NCBI RefSeq assembly: GCF_014649695.1
Contig: NZ_BMTN01000020.1
Span: 1 to 64,000, forward strand
Reading direction: 5' to 3'
Length of the DNA stretch: 64,000 nucleotides
From: Streptomyces kurssanovii
GTDB lineage: Bacteria > Actinomycetota > Actinomycetes > Streptomycetales > Streptomycetaceae
Positions 44,228-52,516 of the stretch are shown in pieces; the stretch's first letter is position 1; every line of letters starts with the position of its first letter. Under the pieces are notes generated by a model. It saw only the letters and a list, made by a program, of their open reading frames with translations. It had not been told where the DNA came from and ran no database searches. The position numbers were made by a program, and so were the translations under genes.

Positions 44228-45845
44228 CGGTCTCGTCGGGGCCAACCTTCTCGCGGACGCCGGCTGGAGCGTCGAGGTCCTCGAGGCGCAGCCGGAACCG
44301 GGCGGCGCGGTACGCAGCGACCGGGGTGTCCATCCCGACTTCATCAGCGACGTGTGCAGCTCCTTCTACCCGCTGGCGGCCGCCTCCCCGGTGATCGCCG
44401 GTCTCGGGCTGCAACGCGAAGGGCTGCGCTGGGGCCATGCCCCCCACGTACTGGCCCATCCCCTGACCGACGGCCGGTGCGCCGTCCTCGCGCGCCGTGC
44501 CGAGGACACCGCGGCGGGCCTCGAGACACTCGCACCCGGCGACGGTGCCGCCTGGCACGACCTGTACGACGTGTGGGAGCGGCTGCGGCCGGACATCCTC
44601 GACCTGTTGTTCACCCCCTTCCCGCCGGTGATCCCCTCGATGCGGCTGGCCGCCAAGCTGCGCGCCGGCGGTGGACTGCGGCTGGCGCGCACCCTGCTGC
44701 TTCCCGTACGCCGCCTCGGGGAGGAGGAGTTCGGCGGTGAGGCGGGCAGACTGCTGCTCGCGGGCAACGCGCTGCACGCGGATCTGGCGCCGGAGGCAGC
44801 CGGCAGCGGGGGATACGGCTGGCTGATGTCGATGCTCGGCCAGAGCCACGGCTTTCCCGTGCCGGTCGGCGGCGCGGGCATGCTGACCGAGGCACTGGTC
44901 CGCAGGCTGGAACGCCGCGGCGGCGCGGTCAGGTGCGGCCGGCGTGCCGTCGAGGTCGTGGTCCGCGAGGGCCGCGCGGTGGCCGTACGGACAGCGGACG
45001 GCGAGTCGGTGCCCGCGCGCCGTGCCGTCCTGGCGGACGTGTCCGTGCCTTCGCTGTACGGCGAGTTGGTCGACGAACGCCACCTGCCGTCCCGGCTCCT
45101 CGGCGATCTGCGCCGTTTCCAGTGGGACTTCGCGACCTTCAAGGTCGACTGGGCCCTCGACGGCGCCGTTCCTTGGACCGCGGAGGCGGCGGCCGGCGCC
45201 GGGACCGTCCATCTGGCCGACGGCGTCGACGGGCTCACCCGGTTCGCCGCCCAGCTGGCCACGGGGCAGGTGCCCGACCGGCCGTTCCTGCTGTTCGGCC
45301 AGATGACCACCGCGGACGCCACCCGCTCCCCGGCGGGCACCGAATCGGCATGGGCCTACACACACGTGCCCCACCGCACCAAGGGCGACGCGGGCGACGA
45401 CGGTCTCACGGGCCGCTGGGACCCGCGTGAACGGGAGGCGATGGCCGACAGGATGGAGGAGCAGGTGGAGCGGTACGCACCCGGCTTCCGTTCCCGGATC
45501 ATCGCCCGCCGCGTCCTCGCCCCGCCCACGCTCGAAGCCCTCGACGCCAACCTGCCGGGCGGTGCCATCAACGGCGGTACCACCGCGCTCCACCAGCAGT
45601 TGTTCTTCCGCCCCACGCCCGGCACCGGCCGTCCGGAGACCCCCGTCGAGGGCCTCTATCTGGCCTCCGCGGGGGCGCACCCCGGCGGTGGTGTGCACGG
45701 GGCGCCGGGCGCGAACGCGGCGCGGGCCGCGCTGCGGGTGCTGTCCCCGGGCCGGCTGCTGAGCCGGACCCAGCGCGTCCTCGCCCGCCGGGGGCGCGGC
45801 GGTGAGCCGCCGGAACCGGGCGGGCGGGAGACGCGAGGGCGGTGA
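44193..45845 (+). CDS. FAD-dependent oxidoreductase, phytoene desaturase-like
   Basis: A 550-aa flavin amine oxidase/phytoene desaturase-type protein. The dinucleotide motif opens the protein (MPDAVVIGAGPNGLVGANLLADAGWSVEVLEA.PEPGGAVRS). The C-terminal FAD-closing segment is VEGLYLASAGAHPGGGVHGAPGANAARAAL. Members (CrtI, retinol saturase-like) oxidise long isoprenoid or lipid chains, but no carotenoid genes are nearby. It overlaps the SRPBCC gene by 35 bp and faces an SDR across the divergent promoter region. Confidence 0.92.
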   Translation: MPDAVVIGAGPNGLVGANLLADAGWSVEVLEAQPEPGGAVRSDRGVHPDFISDVCSSFYPLAAASPVIAGLGLQREGLRWGHAPHVLAHPLTDGRCAVLARRAEDTAAGLETLAPGDGAAWHDLYDVWERLRPDILDLLFTPFPPVIPSMRLAAKLRAGGGLRLARTLLLPVRRLGEEEFGGEAGRLLLAGNALHADLAPEAAGSGGYGWLMSMLGQSHGFPVPVGGAGMLTEALVRRLERRGGAVRCGRRAVEVVVREGRAVAVRTADGESVPARRAVLADVSVPSLYGELVDERHLPSRLLGDLRRFQWDFATFKVDWALDGAVPWTAEAAAGAGTVHLADGVDGLTRFAAQLATGQVPDRPFLLFGQMTTADATRSPAGTESAWAYTHVPHRTKGDAGDDGLTGRWDPREREAMADRMEEQVERYAPGFRSRIIARRVLAPPTLEALDANLPGGAINGGTTALHQQLFFRPTPGTGRPETPVEGLYLASAGAHPGGGVHGAPGANAARAALRVLSPGRLLSRTQRVLARRGRGGEPPEPGGRETRGR

Positions 45846-45847
45846 GG

Positions 45848-46234
45848 TCAGCTGCCGCCGCTGCCGTACGGCCGGGTGATGACCTCCATGCCATGACCGG
45901 CCGGGTCGTGGAAGTACATGCCGCGGCCGCCGTCGTTGTGGTTGATCTCGCCGGGCCGCTTTCCGTGGGGATCGGCGAAGTAGGTGATGCCCGCGTCCTG
46001 GACGCGCCGGAAGACCTGGTCGAACTCTTCCTCGGAGATCAGGAACGCGTAGTGCTGCAGCGGGACTTCGTGGTCGACGGTCGCGAAATCCAGCGTGACG
46101 TTGTTGCTGAGGGTGAGGGGGACGAACGGTCCCCACTCCGGGCCGGTCTCGAGCCCCAGGACGCGGGCGAGGAATTCGGCGGACTCCCGGTTGTCCCGGG
46201 CCAGAACAATGGTGTGGTTCAGCTCTACTGACAC
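45848..46234 (-). CDS. VOC family (glyoxalase/dioxygenase-fold) protein
   Basis: A 128-aa protein from GTG 46234, with GGAGG 9 nt upstream. It opens SVELNHTIVLARDNRESAEFLARVLGLE and ends GRGMYFHDPAGHGMEVITRPYG. The metal-ligand positions (His near residue 6, a central His/Glu, and Glu in MEVIT) are those of the fold. The substrate (toxin, antibiotic or small electrophile) cannot be read. It stops 2 bp from the convergent flavin oxidoreductase gene and diverges from the SpoIIE-like gene. Confidence 0.9.
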   Translation of the reverse strand: MSVELNHTIVLARDNRESAEFLARVLGLETGPEWGPFVPLTLSNNVTLDFATVDHEVPLQHYAFLISEEEFDQVFRRVQDAGITYFADPHGKRPGEINHNDGGRGMYFHDPAGHGMEVITRPYGSGGS

Positions 46235-46477
46235 TGTGGAATGCCTCCGTAAGGCAAACTCACGGGCACCTCCATGCCTCACCCGGTCGGTGACCGACAC
46301 GCGATGCCGTGCCGGTGATCCTAGGACGGGGCACTGTTCGCTGTCACATTCGATTCCGGTCGCCGACGGGCGGCCCCGGACGGTGTGGAGTTCAATGAAG
46401 GCGCGGGGTCCGTACGCCTGCCGCACCTGCGGCACAGGACAGGGAGCTCGGGAGCGCCATCTGGGAGTGATCGACGC

Positions 46478-48865
46478 GTGAGCACCAGCGGCCACATCGT
46501 GAACACGGGGTCCGAGCGGCCGGTGGACTCGGCCGTGCTCGTACTCGATCACGTCGGCCGGGTGCTCGCCTGCACCGGCGGCGCCGTGGAATTGACCGGC
46601 CTCTCCGCCGGTGAGCTTCAGGGACGCACCGTCGAGGAGCTGCTGACGGACCCCGGCGTCTGGTCCGCGCTGCGGGACCACGACCCCGCCGGGCACTCCC
46701 GCTCCGCGCGCACGGCCCTACTGCACACCGACGGCTCCCGCCGGGTGCAGCTCGACCTCCTGCCGGTGGACGGCCCGCTGACCGCCCGGTATCTGATGCG
46801 GCTCGTGCCCGCCGCCGTCGCGGACCGGCGGGAGGAGAACGACGCGCTGCTCCGGGCGCTGTTCTCGCAGACCGGCATCGGTCTCGCCGTCTACGACAGC
46901 GATCTGCGGCTCATCAGAGGCATCTCACTGCCCAGCGACCCCCGCCCCGCCACCCTGCTCGCGGGCCGCCGGCTCGGCGAGCTGCTGGTGCCCGAGGACG
47001 CGGACGCCCTGGAGGAACGCCTGCACCGGGTCGTGGCGACCGGCGAGCCACTGATCGACTTCGTCACCACGGCCCGGCTGAGCCAGGCGCCCGAACGCGA
47101 CCGGATCGTCTCCCTGTCGGCCCTGCGCATGGCCGGCCGGGACGGCGTGGCCCGCGGTGTCGCGGTGACGTTCACGGACGTGACCGAACAGGAACGGGAA
47201 CGGAGCCGCGCGTCGCTGGTGGCCACCGCCGCCTCCGCGCTGGGCCGCTCCCTGGAGGTCGGCCGCAACACGCAGGTGCTCGCCGACCTGCTGGTGCCCG
47301 CCTTCGCCGACCTGGCCTGCGTCGACATCACGGAGGCCCTGCTCGTCGGTGAGGAGCCGGGGGAGTTCGTCACCGGCGCACCGCTGCGCCGGGTCTCCGC
47401 CGTCGCGGGCGGCGGCGACTGGCCGGACCGGCTGTATCCGCAGGGCTCCGTCATCCGGGTCAAGGCCTACGAGAGCGACCGGCTGCGCGGCGGCTCCGCC
47501 GTCATCGTGCCCGACCTCGACGGACTGCGGCCCAGGATCGCCGACGACCCGGAACGGCAGAGGCTGGTGCTGGCGCCCGGCGCCGCCTCGTACATGGTGG
47601 TGCCGCTGCAGGCACGCGGTCACGTCCTCGGCGCGGTGTCTCTGTGGCGCTCGCGGGAACGGGCGCCGTTCGACGCACGGGACGCCGCGGTCGGGGAGGA
47701 CATCTGCTCCCGCGCGGCCCTCGCCATCGACAACGCCCGCCGTTACACCCGCGAACGCCGCACGGCGGAGAGCCTGCAGCGCAGCCTGCTGCCCCGGCCG
47801 GTGCTCAAGGTGACCGCGGCGGAGACCGCCGGCGTCTATGTGCCCGGCAGGACGCTGGCCGGCACGGGCGGCAGCTGGTTCGACGTCATCACCCTGTCCT
47901 CCAGCCGGGTGGCGTTCGTGGTCGGGAACCTGCGGGGTCACGGCCTCAACGCCGCCGCCGCGATGGGCAGTCTGCGCACGGCGGTGCGCACCCTCGCCGA
48001 CCTGGACCCGCCGCCCGACGAACTGCTCACCCATCTGGACGACCTGGTGGTGCGGCTCGCCGACGACGAGCAGCCGGGCGCGCCTGAGGGGACCGTCCGG
48101 GGCGCCACCTGCCTGTACGCCGTCTACGACCCGGTCAGCGCCCGCGCCCTGATGGCCAGCGCGGGGCACGCGGCGCCGGTGCTGGCCCGGTCCTCCGGGG
48201 AGACCGGGCCCGTCGACATGCTTCCCGGCCCGGCGCTCGGGCTCGAGGGCGCTCCCTTCGAACCGGTGGAGGTGGCGCTCTCGCCCGGCGATCTGCTGGC
48301 CTTCACCGCGGGATCGCTCTCCGAGGCACCCGGGTCGGGCGCCGATCACGTGATCGGCCATCTACGGGAGGCCCGGGGCACGGGCGACTCGGCAGCCGTG
48401 CCCGAGATCGCGCGGGACATGCTGGTGCCCTTTCTGGCGCACCCCCCGGACGACGACGCGGCACTGCTGCTCGCGCGAGTGTCCGTGTCGCCCGAAGGGT
48501 CCGTCGTCGAACGGGAGTTCCCGGCCGATGTGCGGATCGTGTCCGACGCGCGGGCGCTGGTGACCGAGCGGCTCACCGTCTGGGGGCTGGACGAGCTGGT
48601 GTTCACCACCGAGCTGATCGTCAGCGAACTCCTCACCAACGCGATCCGCTACGCCGGCGGCCCGGTGAGGGTACGGCTCATCAGGGACCAGCGGCTCGTG
48701 TGCGAGGTCTCCGACCCGAGCGAGACCCAGCCGCATCTCCGCCGGGCACGGCTGACCGACGAGGGCGGACGCGGACTGTTCCTGATCGCCCAGCTGGCGC
48801 ACCGGTGGGGGAGCAGGAACACGGCCGCCGGCAAGACGATCTGGACGGAGCAGCTGCTGCCCTGA
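46478..48865 (+). CDS. PAS-GAF-SpoIIE-like protein with degenerate phosphatase motifs, plus HATPase
   Basis: A 795-aa paralogue of the protein at 24951-27410; GTG 46478 has GGGAGTG upstream. Two PAS regions (about 18-110, 115-255), GAF (about 260-420), SpoIIE-like PP2C and HATPase are recognisable. The metal motif GGDW is GGSW here (Ser466), and GDVxGHG is GNLRGHG (Asn484). Both Asp ligands are lost, while the distal DDDAALLLAR remains. The HATPase keeps its N-box (ELIVSELLTNAIRYAGG) and G-box (DEGGRGLFLI). It is therefore likely a pseudophosphatase that senses signals and uses its kinase-like domain to bind or phosphorylate a partner. Confidence 0.92.
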   Translation: MSTSGHIVNTGSERPVDSAVLVLDHVGRVLACTGGAVELTGLSAGELQGRTVEELLTDPGVWSALRDHDPAGHSRSARTALLHTDGSRRVQLDLLPVDGPLTARYLMRLVPAAVADRREENDALLRALFSQTGIGLAVYDSDLRLIRGISLPSDPRPATLLAGRRLGELLVPEDADALEERLHRVVATGEPLIDFVTTARLSQAPERDRIVSLSALRMAGRDGVARGVAVTFTDVTEQERERSRASLVATAASALGRSLEVGRNTQVLADLLVPAFADLACVDITEALLVGEEPGEFVTGAPLRRVSAVAGGGDWPDRLYPQGSVIRVKAYESDRLRGGSAVIVPDLDGLRPRIADDPERQRLVLAPGAASYMVVPLQARGHVLGAVSLWRSRERAPFDARDAAVGEDICSRAALAIDNARRYTRERRTAESLQRSLLPRPVLKVTAAETAGVYVPGRTLAGTGGSWFDVITLSSSRVAFVVGNLRGHGLNAAAAMGSLRTAVRTLADLDPPPDELLTHLDDLVVRLADDEQPGAPEGTVRGATCLYAVYDPVSARALMASAGHAAPVLARSSGETGPVDMLPGPALGLEGAPFEPVEVALSPGDLLAFTAGSLSEAPGSGADHVIGHLREARGTGDSAAVPEIARDMLVPFLAHPPDDDAALLLARVSVSPEGSVVEREFPADVRIVSDARALVTERLTVWGLDELVFTTELIVSELLTNAIRYAGGPVRVRLIRDQRLVCEVSDPSETQPHLRRARLTDEGGRGLFLIAQLAHRWGSRNTAAGKTIWTEQLLP

Positions 48866-48937
48866 GCGGAACCGGCGCCCGGGGACTGTCCGCGCGGCGC
48901 CTGACGTGGTCCACTTGACCCACGGGGAGCGTGGCCG

Positions 48938-49954
48938 ATGAACGCGAGACGCAGACGAGGACGCGAGGACGACCGCAGTGGCCGGCGGGCGCGGAAACGC
49001 GCCGTGATCGCCGCATTGACCGCTGCCGCCCTCACCGTGTCGCTCTACGGATGCACCGGCCCGGAGCCCGGCCCGGAGGAGACCTCCACCTCGTCCGCCG
49101 CGCGCGGGACGTCGTACTTCACCGGGCTGCCGGCCAAGCAGGGGCCGGTGCTCGCCGTGAAGATCGACAACGTCCGGCCGGCGCGCCCGCACACAGGGCT
49201 CGGGGCCGCCGACATCGTCTACGTCGAGCAGGTCGAGTCGGGGCTCAGCCGGATTCTGGCCGTGTTCTCCTCCCGCCTGCCGCCGCGGATCGGCCCGGTG
49301 CGCAGCGCGCGGGAGTCCGATCTCGAGCTGCTGCGGCAGTTCGGCAGGCCGGCGCTCGCGTACTCCGGAGCGCAGTCGGCGCTGCGGCCGCTGATCAAGT
49401 CCGCACCCGTCGCCGCGCTGCCCCAGGGGGAGGCGCCCGACGCCTTCGTCCGCTCCGGCGACCGTCCGGCGCCGCACAACCTCTATCTGCGCCCCGAACG
49501 TGCCCTCGCCGCCGCCCGCGACGTGAGTGACGCCTCGGACATCGGCATGCGTTTCGGCGCAGCGCCCGAGGGCGGCCGGCCGCTCGAGGAGCACACCGTG
49601 CGCTATCCCTCGGCCCGGTACACCTTCAGCTGGTCACCGGAGCAGAAGCGGTGGCTGGTGGCGATGGACGGGTCCGCCGCGCGGACCACGGACGGGGGAC
49701 GGCTCGAGGCCTCGACGGTCGTCGTGCAGCACACGGAGGTCAGGCCCTCCACGTTCCGCGACCGCGGTGGCAGCGTGTCGCCGTACACGGAGACGGTCGG
49801 CTCGGGCACGGCGCTGGTGCTGCGCGACGGACGTGCCTACGACGCCCGCTGGCAGCGGACGAGCGCGGACGGGGACACCGTCTTCACCGACGCGTCCGGT
49901 GAGCGGCTCGCCTTCGCCCCCGGCCAGGTGTGGGTGCTGCTCACCGGCCGCTGA
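48938..49954 (+). CDS. DUF3048 domain lipoprotein (YerB-like)
   Basis: A 338-aa secreted protein. The N-terminus is very basic (MNARRRRGREDDRSGRRARKR), followed by a hydrophobic stretch and lipobox-like SLYGC (Cys39), so it is probably lipid-anchored. The DUF3048 part starts at FTGLPAKQGPVLAVKIDNVRPARPHTGLGAADIVYVEQVE, with SRLPPRIGPVRSARESDLELL and a C-terminal subdomain ending VFTDASGERLAFAPGQVWVLL. The function is unproven; relatives are envelope lipoproteins. It lies 72 bp after the SpoIIE-like gene and may be co-transcribed. Confidence 0.9.
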   Translation: MNARRRRGREDDRSGRRARKRAVIAALTAAALTVSLYGCTGPEPGPEETSTSSAARGTSYFTGLPAKQGPVLAVKIDNVRPARPHTGLGAADIVYVEQVESGLSRILAVFSSRLPPRIGPVRSARESDLELLRQFGRPALAYSGAQSALRPLIKSAPVAALPQGEAPDAFVRSGDRPAPHNLYLRPERALAAARDVSDASDIGMRFGAAPEGGRPLEEHTVRYPSARYTFSWSPEQKRWLVAMDGSAARTTDGGRLEASTVVVQHTEVRPSTFRDRGGSVSPYTETVGSGTALVLRDGRAYDARWQRTSADGDTVFTDASGERLAFAPGQVWVLLTGR

Positions 49955-49984
49955 CCGCCCGGCAACGCCCGCGTGCCGCACGGG

Positions 49985-51247
49985 TCAGGCGCGGCCGGCC
50001 GGGGCCCCGCCCACGGTGATCAGGCGGTGCAGGCGGTCCGCCGCGGCCCTGCCGAAAGCCGGGCTGTTGATGTCCGTGTCGTACTCGACCACTTCGACGG
50101 CGCTGCCGGACAGACCGTCGCGCAGGGCGGCGAACAGCGCCTCGTCCAGGGCCGGATCGTGGTACGGGCCGCCCGGCGCGCCGAGCGTCGACAGGCCCCG
50201 CAGCGGTACGCACACCTCGGCCGGACCGGTGGCCGCCCGTAACTTGGCGGCGACGCGGCGGCCGAGCTCCGCACACTCCTCCGCCGTCGTGCGCACCACG
50301 GTGATCGACGGGTTGTGCACCTGCACATCGCGTCCGCGCACATGGTGGGGCAGGGTGTCGAGCGGACCGAACTTCACCATGTCGAGGGCTCCCAGGCTCA
50401 CCACCTGGGGTGTGCCCCGGCGTCCGGCGGCGCTCAGCCGGTCCGGTCCCGCGGTCAGGATCCCGCCGACCAGCTCGTCGGCCAGCTCGCTCAGTGTCAG
50501 GTCCAGTACGCCCGCGAACAGCCCCTGCCCGGCCAGCGACTCCAAGGTCCGGCCGCCGGCCCCGCTGACGTGGAACACCAGCACCTCGTAGCCCAGTCCG
50601 GTCAGCCGTTCGCGGGCCGCGTCGACACACGCGGTCGTCACGCCCGCCATGCTCGCGGCTATGAGCGGCCTGCCGCCCGCGGCGAGCTCCGCGGGGAGCA
50701 GCGCCTTTCGATGTGTTTCGAAACCTTTCGCCATGCCGGCCGCCGCGTGCGCGGCGTTCGCCAGTACCGGGGCCAGGACGCTGTTGACGCCGGCGATGTC
50801 GACGATGCTGTACATCATGGTGATGTCGGACGCCCCGACATAGGGCGACACGTCACCGGCGGCCATCGAGGAGACCATCAACTTCGGTACGCCCAGCGGA
50901 AGTTCCCTCATCGCCCTGGTCGCGATCGACGTTCCGCCGCTGCCGCCGACGGCGAGAACGGCGTGCAGCCGGCCCTCCTCGTACAGTCGCAGCACGCTCG
51001 CGGCGGCCCCGCGGGCCATGGCCGTCACGGCCGTGCCCCGGTCCGCCGCCGCCCGTAACCCGGCCAGCTCGGCGCCGGCCGCGCGGGCCACTGCGGAACG
51101 CGGCACGTCGGCGTCGATCCGCGGCTCGCCCACCACGCCGGCGTCGACCACCAGCACCTCGACCCCGGCGGCCAGCAGCCGCTCACGCAGCCAGCCGTAC
51201 TCCACCCCCTTGGTGTCCAGCGTGCCCACCAGTACAACTGTCGCCAT
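49985..51247 (-). CDS. Tm-1-like ATP-binding domain protein (UPF0261)
   Basis: A 420-aa protein of the UPF0261/Tm-1 N-terminal family: MATVVLVGTLDTKGVEYGWLRERL, LHAVLAVGGSGGTSIATRAMRELPLGVPKLMVSSMAAGDVSPYVG, and VFHVSGAGGRTLESL. The start at 51247 matches the family; the frame runs 12 codons further. Tm-1 of tomato blocks tobamovirus replication, but bacterial members are of uncertain, probably catabolic, function and often accompany a TIM-barrel partner, which is absent here. It is adjacent to, and on the same strand as, the LacI-type gene. Confidence 0.92.
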   Translation of the reverse strand: MATVVLVGTLDTKGVEYGWLRERLLAAGVEVLVVDAGVVGEPRIDADVPRSAVARAAGAELAGLRAAADRGTAVTAMARGAAASVLRLYEEGRLHAVLAVGGSGGTSIATRAMRELPLGVPKLMVSSMAAGDVSPYVGASDITMMYSIVDIAGVNSVLAPVLANAAHAAAGMAKGFETHRKALLPAELAAGGRPLIAASMAGVTTACVDAARERLTGLGYEVLVFHVSGAGGRTLESLAGQGLFAGVLDLTLSELADELVGGILTAGPDRLSAAGRRGTPQVVSLGALDMVKFGPLDTLPHHVRGRDVQVHNPSITVVRTTAEECAELGRRVAAKLRAATGPAEVCVPLRGLSTLGAPGGPYHDPALDEALFAALRDGLSGSAVEVVEYDTDINSPAFGRAAADRLHRLITVGGAPAGRA

Positions 51248-51307
51248 GACACGTACTGTTCGCGCAAATCCGGCGGTCGACAAGAGTGCCTGACCGGTCG
51301 TCCCCGA

Positions 51308-52366
51308 TCAGGCGGCGGGCGGTGCCGTGCTGTTGCGGACCACCAGGCTGGTCGCCAGGTCGATCCGGGTCGCGGCCGGCCGCCGGCCGCGACCGAGGTC
51401 GAGCACGAGCCGTGCCGCCGCCTCGGCCATCTCCGTCAGCGGCTGCCGCACGGTGGTGAGCGGCGGGCCCACCCAGCGGGCCAGCGGCAGATCGTCGAAG
51501 CCCACGATGCTCAGGTCCTCGGGGATCCGGACCCCGAGCTCCCGGGCGGCCTCGTAGAGACCGAGGGCCTGAAGGTCGTTGCCCGTGAAGACGGCGGTCG
51601 GCGGCTCCGGCAGCCGCAGCAGTTCGAGTCCGGCGGCGTAGCCGGCCTCATGGTGGAAGTCGCCCTCCCGCACCAGCTCCGCGTCGACCGGTACGCCGGC
51701 GCTCTCGAGCGCCGAACGGTAGCCGTCGATGCGGGCGCGGCTGCACATCATCCGCGAAGGGCCGCCGATCACCCCGATGCGGCGGTGACCGAGCTCGAGC
51801 AGATGCCGGGTGGCGGCGAGGCCGCCCTGCCAGTTGGTGGCGCCGACCGAGGGTACGTCGTCACCGGGGTCGCCGGCGGGGTCCACCACGACGAACGGGA
51901 TGTCGCGGCTGGTCAGCTGGGCGCGCTGGGCCGGGTCGAGGTCGGAGAGGACCAGGATCACCCCGGCGGGGCGGCGGGCGAGGACCCCGTCCACCCACGT
52001 CTGGCCGGGCATGAGCCGTCCCGCGCTCTCCGAGAGGACCAGGGACAGGCCCTCCTCCCGTGCCACGTTCTCCACACCGCGGATGACCTCCATGGCCCAG
52101 GAGCTCTCCAGCTCGTGGAAGACGAGGTCGATCATCCGGGACTGCTGCGAGGCGCCGCGCCGCCGGCGGTAGCCGTGGCGGCGCAGCAGCTCCTCCACCC
52201 GGGTACGGGTGGCGGCGGCGACATCGGCTCGCCCGTTGAGGACTTTCGAAACTGTCGGAGCCGACACGCCGGCCGCGCGGGCGATCTCGGCCAGTGTGGC
52301 ACCGCTCTCGACCGTTTCGTCCGAGGACGAATCCTCCGGTCGGGACTGGACGTCTGCGGGTCTCAT
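51308..52366 (-). CDS. bxlR: LacI family repressor, BxlR-like
   Basis: A 352-aa repressor. The start MRPADVQSRPEDSS at 52366 precedes a canonical LacI headpiece (TLAEIARAAGVSAPTVSKVLNGRADVAAATRTRVEELLRRHGYRRR) and a periplasmic-binding-fold effector domain (GVILVLSDLDPAQRAQLTSRDIPFVVVDPAGD...IPEDLSIVGFDDLPLARWVGPPLTTVRQP). It is divergent from an ABC sugar importer and GH3 gene in the order of the streptomycete bxlR-EFGA locus, whose repressor answers to xylobiose. Symbol is given by context and similarity from memory. Confidence 0.85.
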   Translation of the reverse strand: MRPADVQSRPEDSSSDETVESGATLAEIARAAGVSAPTVSKVLNGRADVAAATRTRVEELLRRHGYRRRRGASQQSRMIDLVFHELESSWAMEVIRGVENVAREEGLSLVLSESAGRLMPGQTWVDGVLARRPAGVILVLSDLDPAQRAQLTSRDIPFVVVDPAGDPGDDVPSVGATNWQGGLAATRHLLELGHRRIGVIGGPSRMMCSRARIDGYRSALESAGVPVDAELVREGDFHHEAGYAAGLELLRLPEPPTAVFTGNDLQALGLYEAARELGVRIPEDLSIVGFDDLPLARWVGPPLTTVRQPLTEMAEAAARLVLDLGRGRRPAATRIDLATSLVVRNSTAPPAA

Positions 52367-52419
52367 GCAGGGATCGTAGCCCGCCGCACGATGTGCACAA
52401 GCTCTGACCGCTGATCGCG

Positions 52420-52429
52420 GAAAGCTTTC
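52420..52429. promoter_or_regulatory. Palindromic operator GAAAGCTTTC
   Basis: A perfect 10-bp palindrome (followed by CG) lies 11 bp upstream of the -35 of the ABC operon. It resembles the GAAA-TTTC boxes used by LacI-type xylan regulators in Streptomyces. Confidence 0.5.
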
Positions 52430-52439
52430 GCGGGACCTC

Positions 52440-52504
52440 TTGACGCGCCGGAAACGCACTCGTACCGTTCCGGCAACATTCGCCAAGCAATTCGAAACAT
52501 TCGA
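52440..52504 (+). promoter_or_regulatory. Promoter and BxlR-like box of the ABC-GH3 operon
   Basis: TTGACG (52440-52445) and TACCGT (52463-52468) with a 17-bp spacer form a good promoter. Downstream, TTCGAAACATTCGA (52491-52504) contains CGAAACATTCG, one base from the xylan-regulator box CGAAACTTTCG, in a position where a bound repressor would block elongation. The ATG follows at 52517. Confidence 0.6.
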
Positions 52505-52516
52505 TTAGGGGCAGTT

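Noticed and set aside
46385-46477. Upstream extension of the SpoIIE-like gene from ATG 46385
   Set aside because: The extra 31 residues are not conserved-looking and GTG 46478 has the better ribosome site; the paralogue also begins shortly before its first PAS domain.
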